Positions 13,486-25,757 of a DNA stretch of 64,000 nucleotides are shown here, one piece after another. The translations under genes were made by a program, and so were the position numbers. Origin of the DNA: Tetrahymena thermophila SB210 (Eukaryota; Ciliophora; Oligohymenophorea; Hymenostomatida; Tetrahymenidae); assembly GCF_000189635.1 (NCBI RefSeq), contig NW_002476355.1, positions 390,557 to 454,556 of the forward strand, given 5' to 3'. Positions within the stretch are counted from its first letter, which is position 1. The number at the start of each line of letters is the position of its first letter. The notes below the pieces were generated by a model, which searched no databases, was not told where the DNA came from, and saw only the letters and a program-made list of their open reading frames with translations.

Positions 13486-16400
13486 TCAATTAGAATCCAT
13501 TAATGTACAGCTTATATCTTAAGGAGAAGGCTACTTAAAATTGTTTGAATTTCCTGAGGCTGTACTACCATTCCTCATTGATTCATACTATTATTACCAT
13601 TTAGTTTCCTAATTGATTATAAAAAATAATATTCATTCAATTTGTAGAAATTAATTTAATTTACCATGACTTTAATGGTTTTTTCTTAATTTAAAAGCAT
13701 CATACTGGTTTATTCCTCTGTTTTCAATCTTGCTTTTTTCTCTTGATCTATTCTTTCAAGCAGCTTTTCCTAGATAAATCTTATTTTTAATTAAAAAAAA
13801 TACATTCATTCGAGTGCACTTTTAAATAAATTAATTTCTATATATAGTAAATGAAAATATAATTTGTTTTTTTACTTTTAAATTGAAAGGAGCTCTTGTA
13901 ATGAAATCTTTTCTTATCTTATGCTTAGATATTTTTTTTGCTGATTTGTTTATGTTTAGTAATATTCTCTAACTAGCTTGAAAAGTTCATCCTAATTTAT
14001 ATCTACATAATTTACAAGAAGTACCTTTTGCTCCAAACTTACTCTCTCCTCTTGCTTCAAAAACTCTTCTCTTTCTTTTTCTTCTTAGGCTGTTATTTTT
14101 AAAAATTTCATTTAAAATTCTTTTTATTTAGATTTTTAAAATAACAAATAAAGTATTACTTTTTTTATTCTTGACTGAAGATCCTTGCAAATCATCCAAA
14201 GAGGAAGTAGAAGTCGAATCGTTTCCATTTGAAGTTTGATATTATTTGTTAATACTTTAGGTTTAAATTTGTACTTGTTGCTCTTATTTTTTTTAATTTT
14301 ATGGTTTTTAATCCTCCAAATGCTTTTCAGTTTAATAAAAAAAATTATAAATTTTGCTGAGATAAATGTTAAAAAAATGATATTACAAATATTTAAGAGT
14401 AAAGATTAGTCAACTCCTGCAAGAGATTTTATTGATCTTAGATTTAGAGTGTGGAAAGAATCTTTTAAAACTGCTGTTTAGCTTCTTCTTAGCTAGGAGG
14501 TACTAGAGCTAACTCGTGTTGATTATTTTAATTGCTTTTATTTATATTATCTATTTATTATGGTAATTTTGGAGGAGAAGTGGTTATAAATTGCTATTGA
14601 GACCTCTCCAAATTAGGTTTAGAGGGATAAGGCTATTTAACTATTTGTAATTATTAATTAGTGTTAGTCTCAGTATCACTCAATTCACTTCTTGAAGACA
14701 TTAAATTAACACTTTTGCTGTAAGAGTGTCCACTTGGTTCAGTTTATAGCTATAAATATGAATTTTGATTTTTAATAGGTTACATTTTTTCATAGTGAAT
14801 AACATTATTTGGTTCACATATTTTAACTTTTGTTGGCTTTATGCTTTATTTGTATGGTGAATTAAACTATGAAGTTTATATTTACTGCAACTAGGTTGAG
14901 TTCATGCTTTGATTCTTTTAAATTTATGCAGAAAGAGGTACGATACCATCTCCAAAAAAGAAGTTATTGATAGGAGAATTGTTTTAAGATTTATGATCAG
15001 AAATTCTTTTTTCTTACTTATTTGTTAATTCTTAAAAGTTTGCTTATTCATTTTGTATGACAGAGCTACTCTTTTAAAAATGTTAAGGAATTTCATTAGA
15101 CTAAGTCTTGGCAGCAGTTTTAGCCAAATTTAAGAAAAATCTCCCTCCATCGTTGGGATCTCTATTTGGTGTCAGTTGTAGAGGAGATGAAAAGTGATTA
15201 TTATTATTATTAGAAAGAATTTGTTAAGCACATAAAAAAGGGGAGTTTTAATTTTAACCAGATCTTGATGAAACTTAAGGTGAGACAATAAGTTAAATAT
15301 CATTTTAAATATTATCTTCCATTTTTGTGTGATTTGAGTAGTATTGTTAATGCATTTCTGTTTTATTTTTTGAGGACTTTAAGCCAGTCATTGATTATGA
15401 AACTGTTATACTTGGCCCTCCAGAACTAATTTAACTGGTAGTTGTCTGCAATTGAAGGTTGCTATCGTCAGTGGTTTCTGGAAAAACAAAATTATTATCA
15501 CCTTTCTTCTATGATGAGACATTAGTGGAAAAAGAGTTGAGATTTTAATCTAATTAATTTAAAAGAACGATTTAGCTAGGCTATAAATTATATCTTGATT
15601 AATAATTTAATTGTTGGTGAAAAAAATAATTGATTTATCAATATCAATTGACGCATGCATGAATTGCATGAATGAATAAAAAAATTAATAAAAATCATGA
15701 AAATTAATCATTTCAATAAGAAAAGAGATTAAATGACAGATAAATTTAATTTAAAAGCATGAAAAATCAAAAATAATTAAAAGATAGAAAGAAAGAAATA
15801 TTATATTAAATTATCTATCTTTATTTAAAGCCAGAAACTCACTATTGAGATTATTAAAATAGCTATTAAAAAGCAACTAAATAATAAATAAATAATTAAA
15901 ATCAATAGTGGTGTAGTAAATAACAGAATATTTTATAATATCTATTGCGTTATTTTATTCTAAATATTGATTGATTTATCAAATTAATTTTCTATCTTTT
16001 TCACTCAAAATTAATTAAAATTCAAATATTTTTCAAGGATCTTTCACTTTTACTAATTTAATTAGTTAGGATTCGAACTTATCCTTATTTTTCTTCTTAT
16101 ATATTTTTTTATTTATTAACAAGAAAATGTATTCGAGTTTTACATTTTTAATATTTTACTAGAAATGATGTTTGTAATTTGTTACATAGTTCTTTTGTGG
16201 TTTAAAGCTAATAATAATAATAATATTAACTGTGTTAGAAAAATGAATTAATTTGACTCGAACTTACTTCATCTAAAATATTAAATTATGTTCTATAAAT
16301 TATTATATATTTGCTAAGTCATTTATTTACACTTTTTTAGTAGATATACTATTTTCGCTTTAAAAATGAATGAATGAGTTAATTAGAACAATTTTAGGAA

Positions 16401-17020
16401 TGTTTCGATCTAAACATAGCAAATATTATTCGTAAAGCAAAAAAATGTAAAATTAAATATTTTATTTAATTACTCATATATGCAAGTTTGGTAGATTCTG
16501 CCCTTCTATGTTGCTAACTTAGCATTTTTTTCTGGAGAAGAGACTAAATGTCTTTTGGGATTTCAAACTGTTATTATTGACTAAGTTATTTTTGAGCACT
16601 GCTATTACCTTTCCCTATACCTGTATAAACATTTTATTGCTAACTGATTAGATTTGCTGTTTTTAGATTGCTCAAATTTGTCTAGGAATTATTTTTTTTT
16701 CCAGATGATAGATTTGCTGAAAAAGCTAAAGCCTAATTAAATGCCTATCCTTGTTAGGTTTCTAAAGCCAAGCTTTAGTTATTGCTAGAGTGTAAGCTTC
16801 CGTTTGTTTTAACTCTTGGTTTTTCAGCAGATTGGTGATATAAACTATTTTACTTAATTTGATTTATAGTTTGAGGATTGTAAATGCTGACGTTAATGCC
16901 TTTTTGACTAAGCTATTAAGAGAGAGAGCCTAATTTGTTAAAATTACATAATTAAAATATCAAATCAACCAAAAAAATAAATAAATGTAGATAATTTTTA
17001 AAGAGGATAATACTTTTCAT
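13486..17020 (-). CDS. Low-complexity Gln/Asn/Ser-rich protein with Glu-rich coiled coil
   Basis: Proposed gene with ATG at 17020 and TGA at 13488-13486. The first exon (about 16490-17020) begins with a hydrophobic stretch (KSIILFKNYLHLFIFLVDLI) and then Gln/Ser-rich sequence. A large exon (about 14400-15590) encodes Pro/Gln/Ser-rich disordered sequence (for example MEDNIQNDIQLIVSPQ). A later exon is rich in Glu, Lys and Gln (ITAQEEKEREEFLKQEE) and should form a coiled coil. The final exon, after a clean intron at about 13610-13665, ends in SCTLMDSN. The join between the 16.5-17.0 kb exon and the 15.6 kb exon is inferred from strand and composition only; an in-frame TGA lies upstream of the 15.6 kb exon, so an intron is required there or the gene is two genes. 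Function unknown. The hydrophobic N-terminus could be a signal anchor or a mis-chosen start. Confidence 0.5.
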
Positions 17021-17649
17021 TTATCGTTGCGAGATTATATTTAAATTTTGAATTGAGTTTTATCAATTTTAAAATGAGAACTAACTAACTAAGTGTGCTT
17101 GCTTGCTTGCTACTTTGCTATATTTGTTTTACTGATATCTAAAAAATATTGGTCTAAATATGTTTCTTTATTTGTATATTTATTTGCTTTTGTATTGATT
17201 GTGAATGTAAGTCAAACAAACTCTTGACTTTCTTTTTTCTTGAAAAAAATCAATTAATTATTTTTTGTAATTTTTTAATAATTTCAATTTAGTAAGGTTT
17301 TTTATTTTTTTTTCTTCTTGTTTTTATGTTCATTAATTAATAACTTTATGTGCCAGCTGCTACTGCTTAGAGAAATGTTAAATAGTAATATAAAATATAA
17401 TATTAAAGATTGATTGGCTAAATTATTGACTGAATTATTTGTTTCTCATATTATTTTATAAATGCAAAACTTTCCCCTAAATAGCACATTAAGTTTACAA
17501 TATCTATTAATTTTAAAGCAATATCTTATTTCTTGCTGGATTTTACTGAATTTCTTATTCTCTCAAACTAATGTTATCTATCTATACATCATTATTTCTC
17601 ACATTTATTTACAATCACATATATAATTTAGACTAATCTAAATGATCTA
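17021..17649. other. Intergenic spacer
   Basis: AT-rich, with a short GCTT run near 17098-17110. Holds the 5' region of the preceding minus-strand gene. No exon recognised. Confidence 0.4.
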
Positions 17650-17955
17650 TCAAAAATCAGAAATTTATTCTTTGATCCACTCAAATTCAATTAAAAATAA
17701 AAAAATACATTTATCCTCACTCTAATTAATGTAATTAATCTTTAGGCAATCCTGAATCATTAAATTTACTTACTCATCCTCATCATCTTCCACAAAATTA
17801 AATCCTTTTATAATCAAATCTATTCTGCTAAATACCAAATACTTTACTTAAATTTATTTAAAATATCAATTATATCAATCAAAATAAATTTATTTACCAT
17901 TATTTCTTAAGTAAAAGGGCTTTTCTCTTTTAAATTAATATTGTATTTCACTCAT
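17650..17955 (-). CDS. Small acidic hypothetical protein (tentative two-exon model)
   Basis: From ATG at 17955 the frame reads MSEIQYQFKREKPFYLRNN. A GTAAAT donor then opens an intron of about 75 bases that ends in AATAG. The frame resumes as IIKGFNFVEDDEDEQVNLM and runs to TGA at 17652-17650, giving about 75 residues. The run of five acidic residues and the local rise in GC support coding. An alternative donor, GTAAGTAAAT, directly after the acidic run would give a different C-terminus. No family recognised. Confidence 0.3.
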
Positions 17956-18853
17956 CTATAAAATTCTAATTTAGTAATAGCGTTACAACGATACGATTTT
18001 TTTATATTTAAATATAGATTCAGTAAATTCATAATAAAAAGCATGCATATATTAAAGTAAAAATTAGTAATAACAAAATTTTTTATAATTTTTGAATTTA
18101 ATTTTACGATTAAATTGTTTTACAAGTAAATTTGGCTACAAATAATTTATTAAATTATTTAAAAATTATAAATAAAAATAATTCTTATTAAATAAATAAC
18201 TTATAACTATTTAAAGAAAAAAGTGTTATTATTAAATAAAGTTTAAATGCACTTACATCATAGATTTAAATCAAACTATAATTTGAAAATCTCTTAAATA
18301 CTCAAAATATATATATAATAATTAATGTATAAAATTGTTTGCTTTTGATAGATTTCAAATAAATATTTTATATTCTTACTTTTAAAATATTTGATAACAT
18401 TTTCTGAAAATAATTATAATTCATTTTGCAATTCTTTTTATTTAATTAAAAATATTGCAAATTATATAAATTAGTTATTCACCGTTTAATAGTTTTATAT
18501 GATTTTAATATATCAAAATTTATATTCAGAGTTATAAATAAAATAGAGAAAATAAAATAGTGTTATTAACTTTAACACATTTATCATAATTAATATGAGA
18601 AATATTTAATCTATTTAATAAAATGTAATTATTCATTTAAATATCTTAATTTTACATATTTCCTTTTAATAATATTTTAAGTAATCAAAAATACTTTTAG
18701 ATTAACAAATGGAATAATTTCTGCTTGCTTATAATTTATACAATCCCATTTATCTTCTTAATACCTTGTGACACAAAAAATTTATTTACCCAACTTATAA
18801 AGAAAGACGTTTTTCAAAGGTACCTGATATAAAAAGGTACATAAAATACTCAA
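17956..18853. other. AT-rich intergenic region
   Basis: No clear exon. The plus-strand frame of the next candidate stays open leftward to at least 18660 without an ATG, so part of this stretch might be an upstream exon of it. Confidence 0.3.
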
Positions 18854-19770
18854 ATGCTATTCAAAAAAAAGTATTTTGAGCAAAAATATTTAACCCAAAC
18901 TAGAGAGGTAGTTCCCACTATAAAAAGATGTAAAAACTTTGAATTTAAAAAAATAAATGATATCTTATTTGCTCCAAGAAATGACACAAATAATAAGATT
19001 AAGGCTTTATCTAATACACAGATAAAATATTTCAGGTAAAATAAATTAAATCAGATTGATTAAATTTTATTATTTAAAAACTCTTTAAATTTTATAATGC
19101 TAATTAATAATTTTAAAGTTTTATAAAATGAATAAGAAATGAGAAAAGTAACATGAAATAATTTTTTTTTAATTAGTTAGATTTAAATAAGATAAGAAAG
19201 CATTTAAAAAGTAAAAAAAATAAACAATCGATCGATTGATATATATTTAACAAATAAATAATGTTCAAAATAATTTTTTGATAAAATATGAGGACTGTTT
19301 TATAAATTTTAAATAAATAAAAAACTAGTTTGTTTTGGTTGTTATCAAGTTTTTTTTTGTTAGAAAAAATAATCTAGAATTTAAGTAAATAAATGCGAAA
19401 TTTTTTAAGGAAAAAAAGAGAAGTTTCTCTATTCTATTTCAAATACAAAAAAAATGAAAGGATATTTGGAAATAAAAGTATGTGTGTTATGTGCATAATT
19501 TGTTTAAAGTTTATTTTTAAGTTAATAAAATTGCAAAAATCTTATTTAGTTAGTATCAAACATCTATCTAGATAACAGCCAATAAATAATAAATACTAAC
19601 AAAATACAGAGATTAATTTATCAAAAATAAACAATTTGTTTTTCAATATTGAAAAAGGGTATCAAACATTTCAGAAAATAATTAGCAAATACTACGTTTT
19701 TAGTTCCTCTTTCATATAAATAGTGAATTAGCTTTCGTTTTAGTTAGAGAAATTTATATCAGCTTTCTGA
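18854..19770 (+). CDS. Candidate two-exon hypothetical gene
   Basis: Exon 1 from ATG at 18854 reads MLFKKKYFEQKYLTQTREVV and on to TQIKYF, followed by a GTAAAAT donor at about 19037. Removing an intron that ends at the AAG near 19384 keeps phase with an open frame containing ATG at 19393 (MRNFLRKKREVSLFY, then a Cys-rich MCVMCIICLKF). That frame runs to TGA at 19768-19770. The matching phase and coding-like exon 1 are the support. Against it, the stop lies only 18 bases before the next ATG on the same strand, leaving almost no room for untranslated sequence. No domain recognised. Confidence 0.22.
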
Positions 19771-19788
19771 AAATTACATCATTGAAAC

Positions 19789-20772
19789 ATGAAATTTAAA
19801 ATATTTGAATTCATTAATAGAATTAGACCTAAGCCTTTCAAGTGGCTTTAGAAATATTTAGAGATAGAAGACGAGTGGGCACTGTTTAAAACTAGCATGC
19901 GTCCTCACCGTGGAAAATTCATTTTGATGGGAGGAGTTCTAATGTTCCCTATTTATAAACCCATTTTGGTTAATGGTTATCATTCAATGTTAAAATAACT
20001 TTCAAAAAATTTGGATAAAAATGAACCTTTACCTAAAATAGCTGAGAGCTTTGGCAAGCAGCTGATAACAGGAGTGTTTTAAGATACTGAAGTATAAAGA
20101 GAAAGTGGGATTTTTGTATAGGATTTAGTAAAGAGACAATTAGTTTTAGATGCTGTATTATAATTACTTGTATAGAGCATAAAAAATCCTATATTTTTGG
20201 AAGAAAGTAAAGTGTTCGGTAAAGAACTCGTTATAGATGTATTAAAAGACGAAGAAACCCTTAAACATACTTTAGATTTGCTCCTAAAAGTAGTAAGGGA
20301 TTAAGAGTTTAAATAAGAATTGATTGAAACACTTAAATACACCTTTTCTCAGCCAGAGGTAACTGAAGTAATAGTTGAGCTTTTTAAGAATGCAATAGCT
20401 GACGAGAGATGTAAAAGTCAACTAACTGCTACCTTGGGCTCTACAGTAAATGATGTTTTAATGGATAAAGAAACTCTAGAAAAGCTTAAATTATTTACAT
20501 ATTTCTTACTTGAAAGTGAAAGCAAGAGCCAGAATGGCTCAATTAAGTAAATGATTGATATGGTTGTAGATAATGTAATGAAAAAAAAATAAGAAAATTC
20601 AAAAGAAAACGAATTCAATAGAATATTCAAAGAAGCATCAAAAGATTTAGATTTAAAGCAATCATACGAAGAGCGCTTAAAAGACCTTAAGGACAAAAAT
20701 TAGTAAAACTTAGAAGATTTATATTAACAGTTTAATGCTGATAAGAATAAAAAGAAATTTTTCTTCTTATGA
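19789..20772 (+). CDS. 327-residue single-pass membrane protein, possibly mitochondrial
   Basis: Single uninterrupted code-6 frame, ATG at 19789 to TGA at 20770-20772 (328 codons, frame checked). The N-terminus is basic (KFKIFEFINRIRPKPFKWL). A hydrophobic segment follows at about residues 44-62 (GKFILMGGVLMFPIYKPIL). The remaining ~260 residues are helical and rich in Lys, Glu, Leu and Val, with repeated patterns such as VIDVLKDEETLKHTLDLLLK, and a charged C-terminus ending KKKFFFL. Codon use includes many C/G-ending codons, which in ciliates usually marks a genuinely expressed gene. The basic N-terminus plus one membrane span suggests a mitochondrial inner-membrane protein, but that is inference; I recognise no named family. 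Confidence 0.85.
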
Positions 20773-21760
20773 GATAGGAAAACAATATGAGAATAGATAT
20801 ATAGATAAATAGATAGATAAACTAAAAAAGTTCATAAATAGGCAAATCTTTATTTGTTGCCTGTCTAGTTTATACATACATACATAAATTCATTCATTCA
20901 TTAATTATTTTTGGAATAAATTATTTATGAGGGAAACAATAAAACGAAAAACAATTAAATACTTTAAATATAAACAATTAATTCTCAACTTGATTCATAT
21001 GCAATCCTCATTTCTAATTTTTAATTAAATCGATTGATTGCTGGTATAGTATGAAAACAACAGCTAAATAGTTGAAACTAAAATAAATAAATAAAAAAAT
21101 ACTAATAAAATTTCAATAGTTTTTCTAATATGAATTTTATAACATTTTAAACAAATAAGCATTAATTAAGCGTAACATTATTTATATTGCAATAAATTTC
21201 TATATTTTTGTATTTATAAATCTATTTTTTATTTCTCACAAATAAAAATTTAATTCCTTGTTTTGCTTGAATACATGCATACTTAATTGCTTGTTTAATT
21301 ACTTAAATTCCTTTGCTTTGATTTTGATTTTTTTGATCAGATAGATAGGTAGGTAGATAGATATTTCTAAATTTTAAATACAAACTTTTTTTAATTTCTG
21401 TCTAAAAAAAAATTATTTTGCTTGGAATATTTTTATTTTATGCAATTTTATGATGAAATTCTGAAAAACTTAAAATGAAAAAATTAAAACCATTTTTATG
21501 AAATAATTTATCAAGTGCATTTTTATAAAGTTATTGAAAATTAAATGTAAATAAATTTGGAATTAACACGTAATCAAATTGAAAGATATCCATAATATCA
21601 AATTAAAAACAATAATATTTATAAGTATTAATTGAAAATTATTATTAATATTCATTTAAGTGTTTCTTTGTATAAACAACAAGCAAGCAATCAAGTAAAT
21701 AAGGACTCGCAAAAGAGAGACATATAAAAGCAATTAATTTTTAGTGTTTAATTTGATAAA
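20773..21760. other. Intergenic spacer
   Basis: AT-rich spacer with short ATAG (about 20796-20816), ATAC (about 20873-20885) and GATAG (about 21341-21361) runs. It must contain the terminator of the 327-residue gene and the promoter of SPC3. No exon seen. Confidence 0.5.
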
Positions 21761-23236
21761 ATGTACAATATGTCAAATAGATTAAACCAAATCACCTTCT
21801 TTACAGGAATGGTGTTGTGTAATAATTACTAATACTTTATTTAATAAATCAAAATATCTCAAATAAATTAATAAATATGAAAACAGTGGTTTTTTCAGGA
21901 TTAAATCTCTTTATTGGATAGTTCCACTTGAAAGGAGAACCCGTAGTTAACTTTAATGTAAACTAAGTTAGGAGATTGTAAAATAAATATTTGCAGACAC
22001 AAAAACTCAAAGACTATTTTTTTTTTTTTTTCAATATTAGATTTAATAGTCAATAAAGAGGATGGCAAGAATGCTGGATTAATTTTGAAATAGGAGTTGG
22101 TATGATTGAAAAGATATTTTGCTAATATTAAAAATTTATAAAAAAATAATTTTAGATTTAACAAATTACTTAACTTGGAACTCAAAATTCGCTTATGTTT
22201 ACCTTAACGTATAATTTAAGAGCAAAGATGGAAAGGTAATTTACCAAAAAGTTTAAAATATCTTTTTTATTACTCATAAAAAATTTAAATAATAAATTCT
22301 TAAAAACGAAAAAAAAGTGAATCTATTGATTTCTTATTGAATAAAAATATTTTATCATAATTATATCTTGCTTAATTATTAATTTGGAATATCTGAAAAT
22401 AAATAAAATATTAAATATGCAACAGAGTTAACATATAAAGATATTAAGCAAATGTTAAATTATAAATATTTATTTATTTGATAACAAAATAAAAAATATG
22501 AAATAACTAAAAACAAACTCAATAAATAAGCAATGTGATATTGTATTTATAGCTTATTCAATATAATTTTAAAGTTTATTTATTTAGTTTTTTTATGAAG
22601 TTGTTTCTGAGAGTTTATCACATCCCTTATTTTTATTGAGCATGATATATGCTTTGATAAGTTCTCTACTGATTAAAAAATAACAAAGAGTTTAATAAAA
22701 AAATTAGCTTCTTAGAAATGAATAATTAAAATAGAAATTCTAATTGATATTTTATAAAAATAATATGAATAGTATTTATCTGAAAACATAATTTGGGATT
22801 CTCACATTTAAAGATAATTGTAACCTACTGTCTTCGATGGCCCTCTTTAAAAATATGTATAACATTTTTATTAGTTAAATGCTTTGTATAATTTCAAATA
22901 TTTATTAAATAATAGTATGAAAAAGTTAATTTACCTTCAAACAAGCTTAACATTAAAAACTCAAGACATGAATATGCTCTTAGAGATGTCTACAGCAATT
23001 TATTAGGCTAAGAAGTAACCTTCTAAGTATGGGTTGAAATTACTCCTATTATCGGAAATATCTTTAGAGTAATTTTTTAGATTGTTTTGTTCAAAAATAT
23101 TCTAATAAATACATATATATGTTTTAATTTATCATCAATATTTATTTATTTATTTACTTTTTATTCTAAATTTTAGGAAAAGATCTATGAAGCTCCTTAC
23201 ACTCTTCCTAACTAATTAGTCTTAAGAGATCCTTGA
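21761..23236 (+). CDS. SPC3: Signal peptidase complex subunit 3 (SPC22/23)
   Basis: Accessory subunit of the ER signal peptidase, a single-pass membrane protein with a lumenal domain. Seven proposed exons: 21761-21818, 21887-21977, 22041-22099, 22156-22235, 22773-22856, 22946-23068 and 23177-23236. They sum to 555 bases, giving 184 residues (human about 180), and every intron is GT-AG. The N-terminus carries one membrane segment (ITFFTGMVLLVFSGLNLFIG). Family landmarks follow in order: CWINFEIGVDLTNYLTWN, where human SPC3 has F-I-T-F-D-I-T-A-D-L...W-N; FAYVYLNVQF, matching the L-F-L-Y-L-S-A-E-Y strand; an IIWD motif matching VVLWD; a strand VTFQVWVEITPIIGNIF, matching the conserved S-W-N-V-V-P-N-A-G; and a terminal YEAPYTLP. 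Intron 2 (21978-22040) is a multiple of three and stop-free; I spliced it out because this fits the family better and it ends in a 15-T tract plus CAATATTAG. Confidence 0.9.
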
Positions 23237-23702
23237 AAATTTTTTCTATAAATAAAAACTATTTTAAATAAATATTGTAAAAAAAAAAACTTTTTATTTA
23301 CTGCTTTCTTTTAAGTTTTTGATTATTCTGAATTTAAATTATCTGCAAACATTAATTTTGAATTCTCTTGCAAAAAATATTTTTTTAATTTTGGAAATAT
23401 TTTAATTTTAAATGTGAAAATGCTAATTTAAAAATTTGTTGAAAATTGAATAAATTTTTGGATTAATTCGTTTTTCATCACCTTAATTAGATATTTATTT
23501 AATATTTTATGATTGAAAAGCAATCAATTAAAAAACAAAAAAAAACAAATTTTTTAATTAATTCATTCAATCTTTTGTATTTAATAGCACTAATTTGAAT
23601 GCATAATACTATCTTATTAAAACTATTAAAAACGATAAATCTCAAAACATAATTAATACAAATAGAATTATTAATTAATTGCTAAGTCTTTATTAAAACA
23701 AA
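23237..23702. other. Intergenic spacer
   Basis: AT-rich, no exon recognised. Contains the 3' region of SPC3 and the promoter of the secreted protein gene. Confidence 0.5.
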
Positions 23703-25172
23703 ATGAAAATAAGCACAATTACAATAGCAAAAATTTTTGTGCTTTTAGCACTTTTATGCTTTACAAATGTTTAAGCAGCATAAAATCCTAGCTAGAAACT
23801 AAACAAACTTAGCGGATCTATAAAAGCATGTAAATTAATTAATTATTAATTGAATTATTTTAATAAATAATTTATGATTTAGTGGCTATTATCATAAATG
23901 ATGCATTCAACAGTAGAGTAAAATTAGGAAATCTTGCTATCCTAAAGTAGTTAAAAAAATAACTTGTTGAAATAAGATAGGAGAGTGATTCTTCTTAAGA
24001 AGCAGGTAATTTAGTTATCAATACAAAAACACTTTTTTTACTATTTCTGTATAAAAAAATAAAATGTAAAGCTGCTAAAATAATAAATATGAACAAGGAT
24101 ACTCTCATTTAAGGATAAATGATCGTAAAAAAAGACTCTAAAATTGATAAAGTTATTGCAAAAGATAATATTTTAGTAATCAATTTCTCATGCATAATAC
24201 AAAATCTAATTATTTTACTTAAATTTTATAAATAAAGATATCTGAAAATTTATACAGCAAAACTACTGAATCTACTCGCATATAAACTAATGATCTTTAT
24301 ATTAATTCTATTCATTCATTAAACTCAGAAGATTCTATTATTATTGCTGGAAAAATTGTCACAAAGAAGCTTACTGCAGGTGATAAAGCTAATATTGCTG
24401 CTCTTAAAGTCAATGGTATAGCTTTATGTTTTCATTATTTTGAATTCCTACATGCAATTATTTTTATACCATAAAGAAAAAAATATTTAATTTATGGTAA
24501 CAGTCTACATACAGCTTTTATAATAATTTAATAGTTATCAATTAGGTTTTCACTGCATTTTTAATTAATTAATTATTTTTTTAAATATTGCAAACTAGGC
24601 TAAACTTAATGGTCACTTATTGAACATGAAGATTTTGAATCTCATAATGCAAATCAAAGTGGATAATGGAGTTTATTGTAGCAAAACAGCTGCTAAAACT
24701 TAATTTAAAATAAATTTAATGGTGGTTATTGTAAAGTTTCCTCTTAGTAAATTACAAAAGTTTTTAAAGATTTGCCAGAACACACTCAGATAAAATTAAG
24801 TGGAACTCTTCATGCTTTTGATAATTGGGAAGGAGAAAAGCTTTATGTTTAGGTTAATGGCAAGCAAAGTATTTAAATTTTAATTGTGTGAAATAAATTG
24901 AAATAAAATTTTTATTAATTAATAAGTTTGGAGCAAAAGCATAGATAACTCAAGAGGAGTATCAGTGTGTGGAAATGATTAATTTGATTAAATAAATATG
25001 TAAATTTATTTTATTTTAGTTTTTTCAATATTAAATTTTTTGCTAAAGTAAATTTGAAAAGATTCTTCTAAACAGTGATAATGAAATAGAAGTTACTTTT
25101 GGCTCTGAATTAAAAAAAGACTCTTGTGATGCTAGTTATGCAATTGATGATATAATTTTAAGTGTTCGTTGA
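23703..25172 (+). CDS. Secreted ciliate ectodomain protein
   Basis: Seven proposed exons, all phases consistent. ATG at 23703 starts a clear signal peptide (TIAKIFVLLALLCFTNVQAA). The next exons encode a polar region of about 180 residues with repeated hydrophobic-charged segments (for example DTLIQGQMIVKKDSKIDKVI; SEDSIIIAGKIVTKK). A C-terminal domain begins WSLIEHEDFES. It contains LSGTLHAFDNWEGEKLYVQV, then an IWSKSIDNSRG segment, VSVCGN, and ends CDASYAIDDIILSVR before TGA. This last domain (strand, aromatic-acidic W-E-G-E-K-L loop, single CG, then S/Y-x-I-D-D-I) is common in ciliate secreted and surface proteins and also occurs in the Cys-rich gene at 44509-50242. No membrane anchor follows, so the protein should be secreted or held by partners. 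Ligand unknown. Confidence 0.8.
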
Positions 25173-25757
25173 ATTTAATTGTATTTCTCTTCATTTATTT
25201 TAGTGTAAAAATAATAAATTAAATATTTCAATTTCAAAATTCCTTTTTTAACTATTTTCATTTTTTAACATTTTTAAATCACAAATTAATTTACAAGGAT
25301 GGATTTGGAGTATTATTTATTTATTTATTTTAAACATAATTGATTCTTTTTATTTTAAATGAATTTCATTTAATTTTAATAAAAAGTTTTATTTGTTTTT
25401 ATTAAAAAATTAAAAATATAAATTATTCAAAAATATATTTTTGTTGTAATTTTTTATAGCATTTAAATTTGTAGAATGGTTGGTATACTGATTTTAATAT
25501 TAAAAGATAAAACAAATAGAGTTAGTAAATTCATTGAATTATATTTTTTGATATAATAAAATTTGTATGGATATAGACACATTATTAATTAAAAATTAAA
25601 TAATATACCTTTGCAAATCTTATTTGATCTCAAAAATATTTACTGCTTTATATAGTATTAAATAAGTTAAAGATTTTAATAAAAAGAAATTTAATTAATA
25701 AAAATAATTTGAATATATATATATATAAGATTAATATATTCTTAAAGAATAAAAAAA
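25173..25757. other. Intergenic spacer
   Basis: AT-rich with a short (AT)n run near 25716-25727. No exon. Contains the 3' region of the secreted gene and the promoter of the kinase-TPR gene. Confidence 0.5.

Noticed and set aside
22236-22772. Possible separate gene in the long intron of SPC3
   Set aside because: No frame with coding character. The flanking exons join in phase and match the SPC3 family, so this is simply a long intron.
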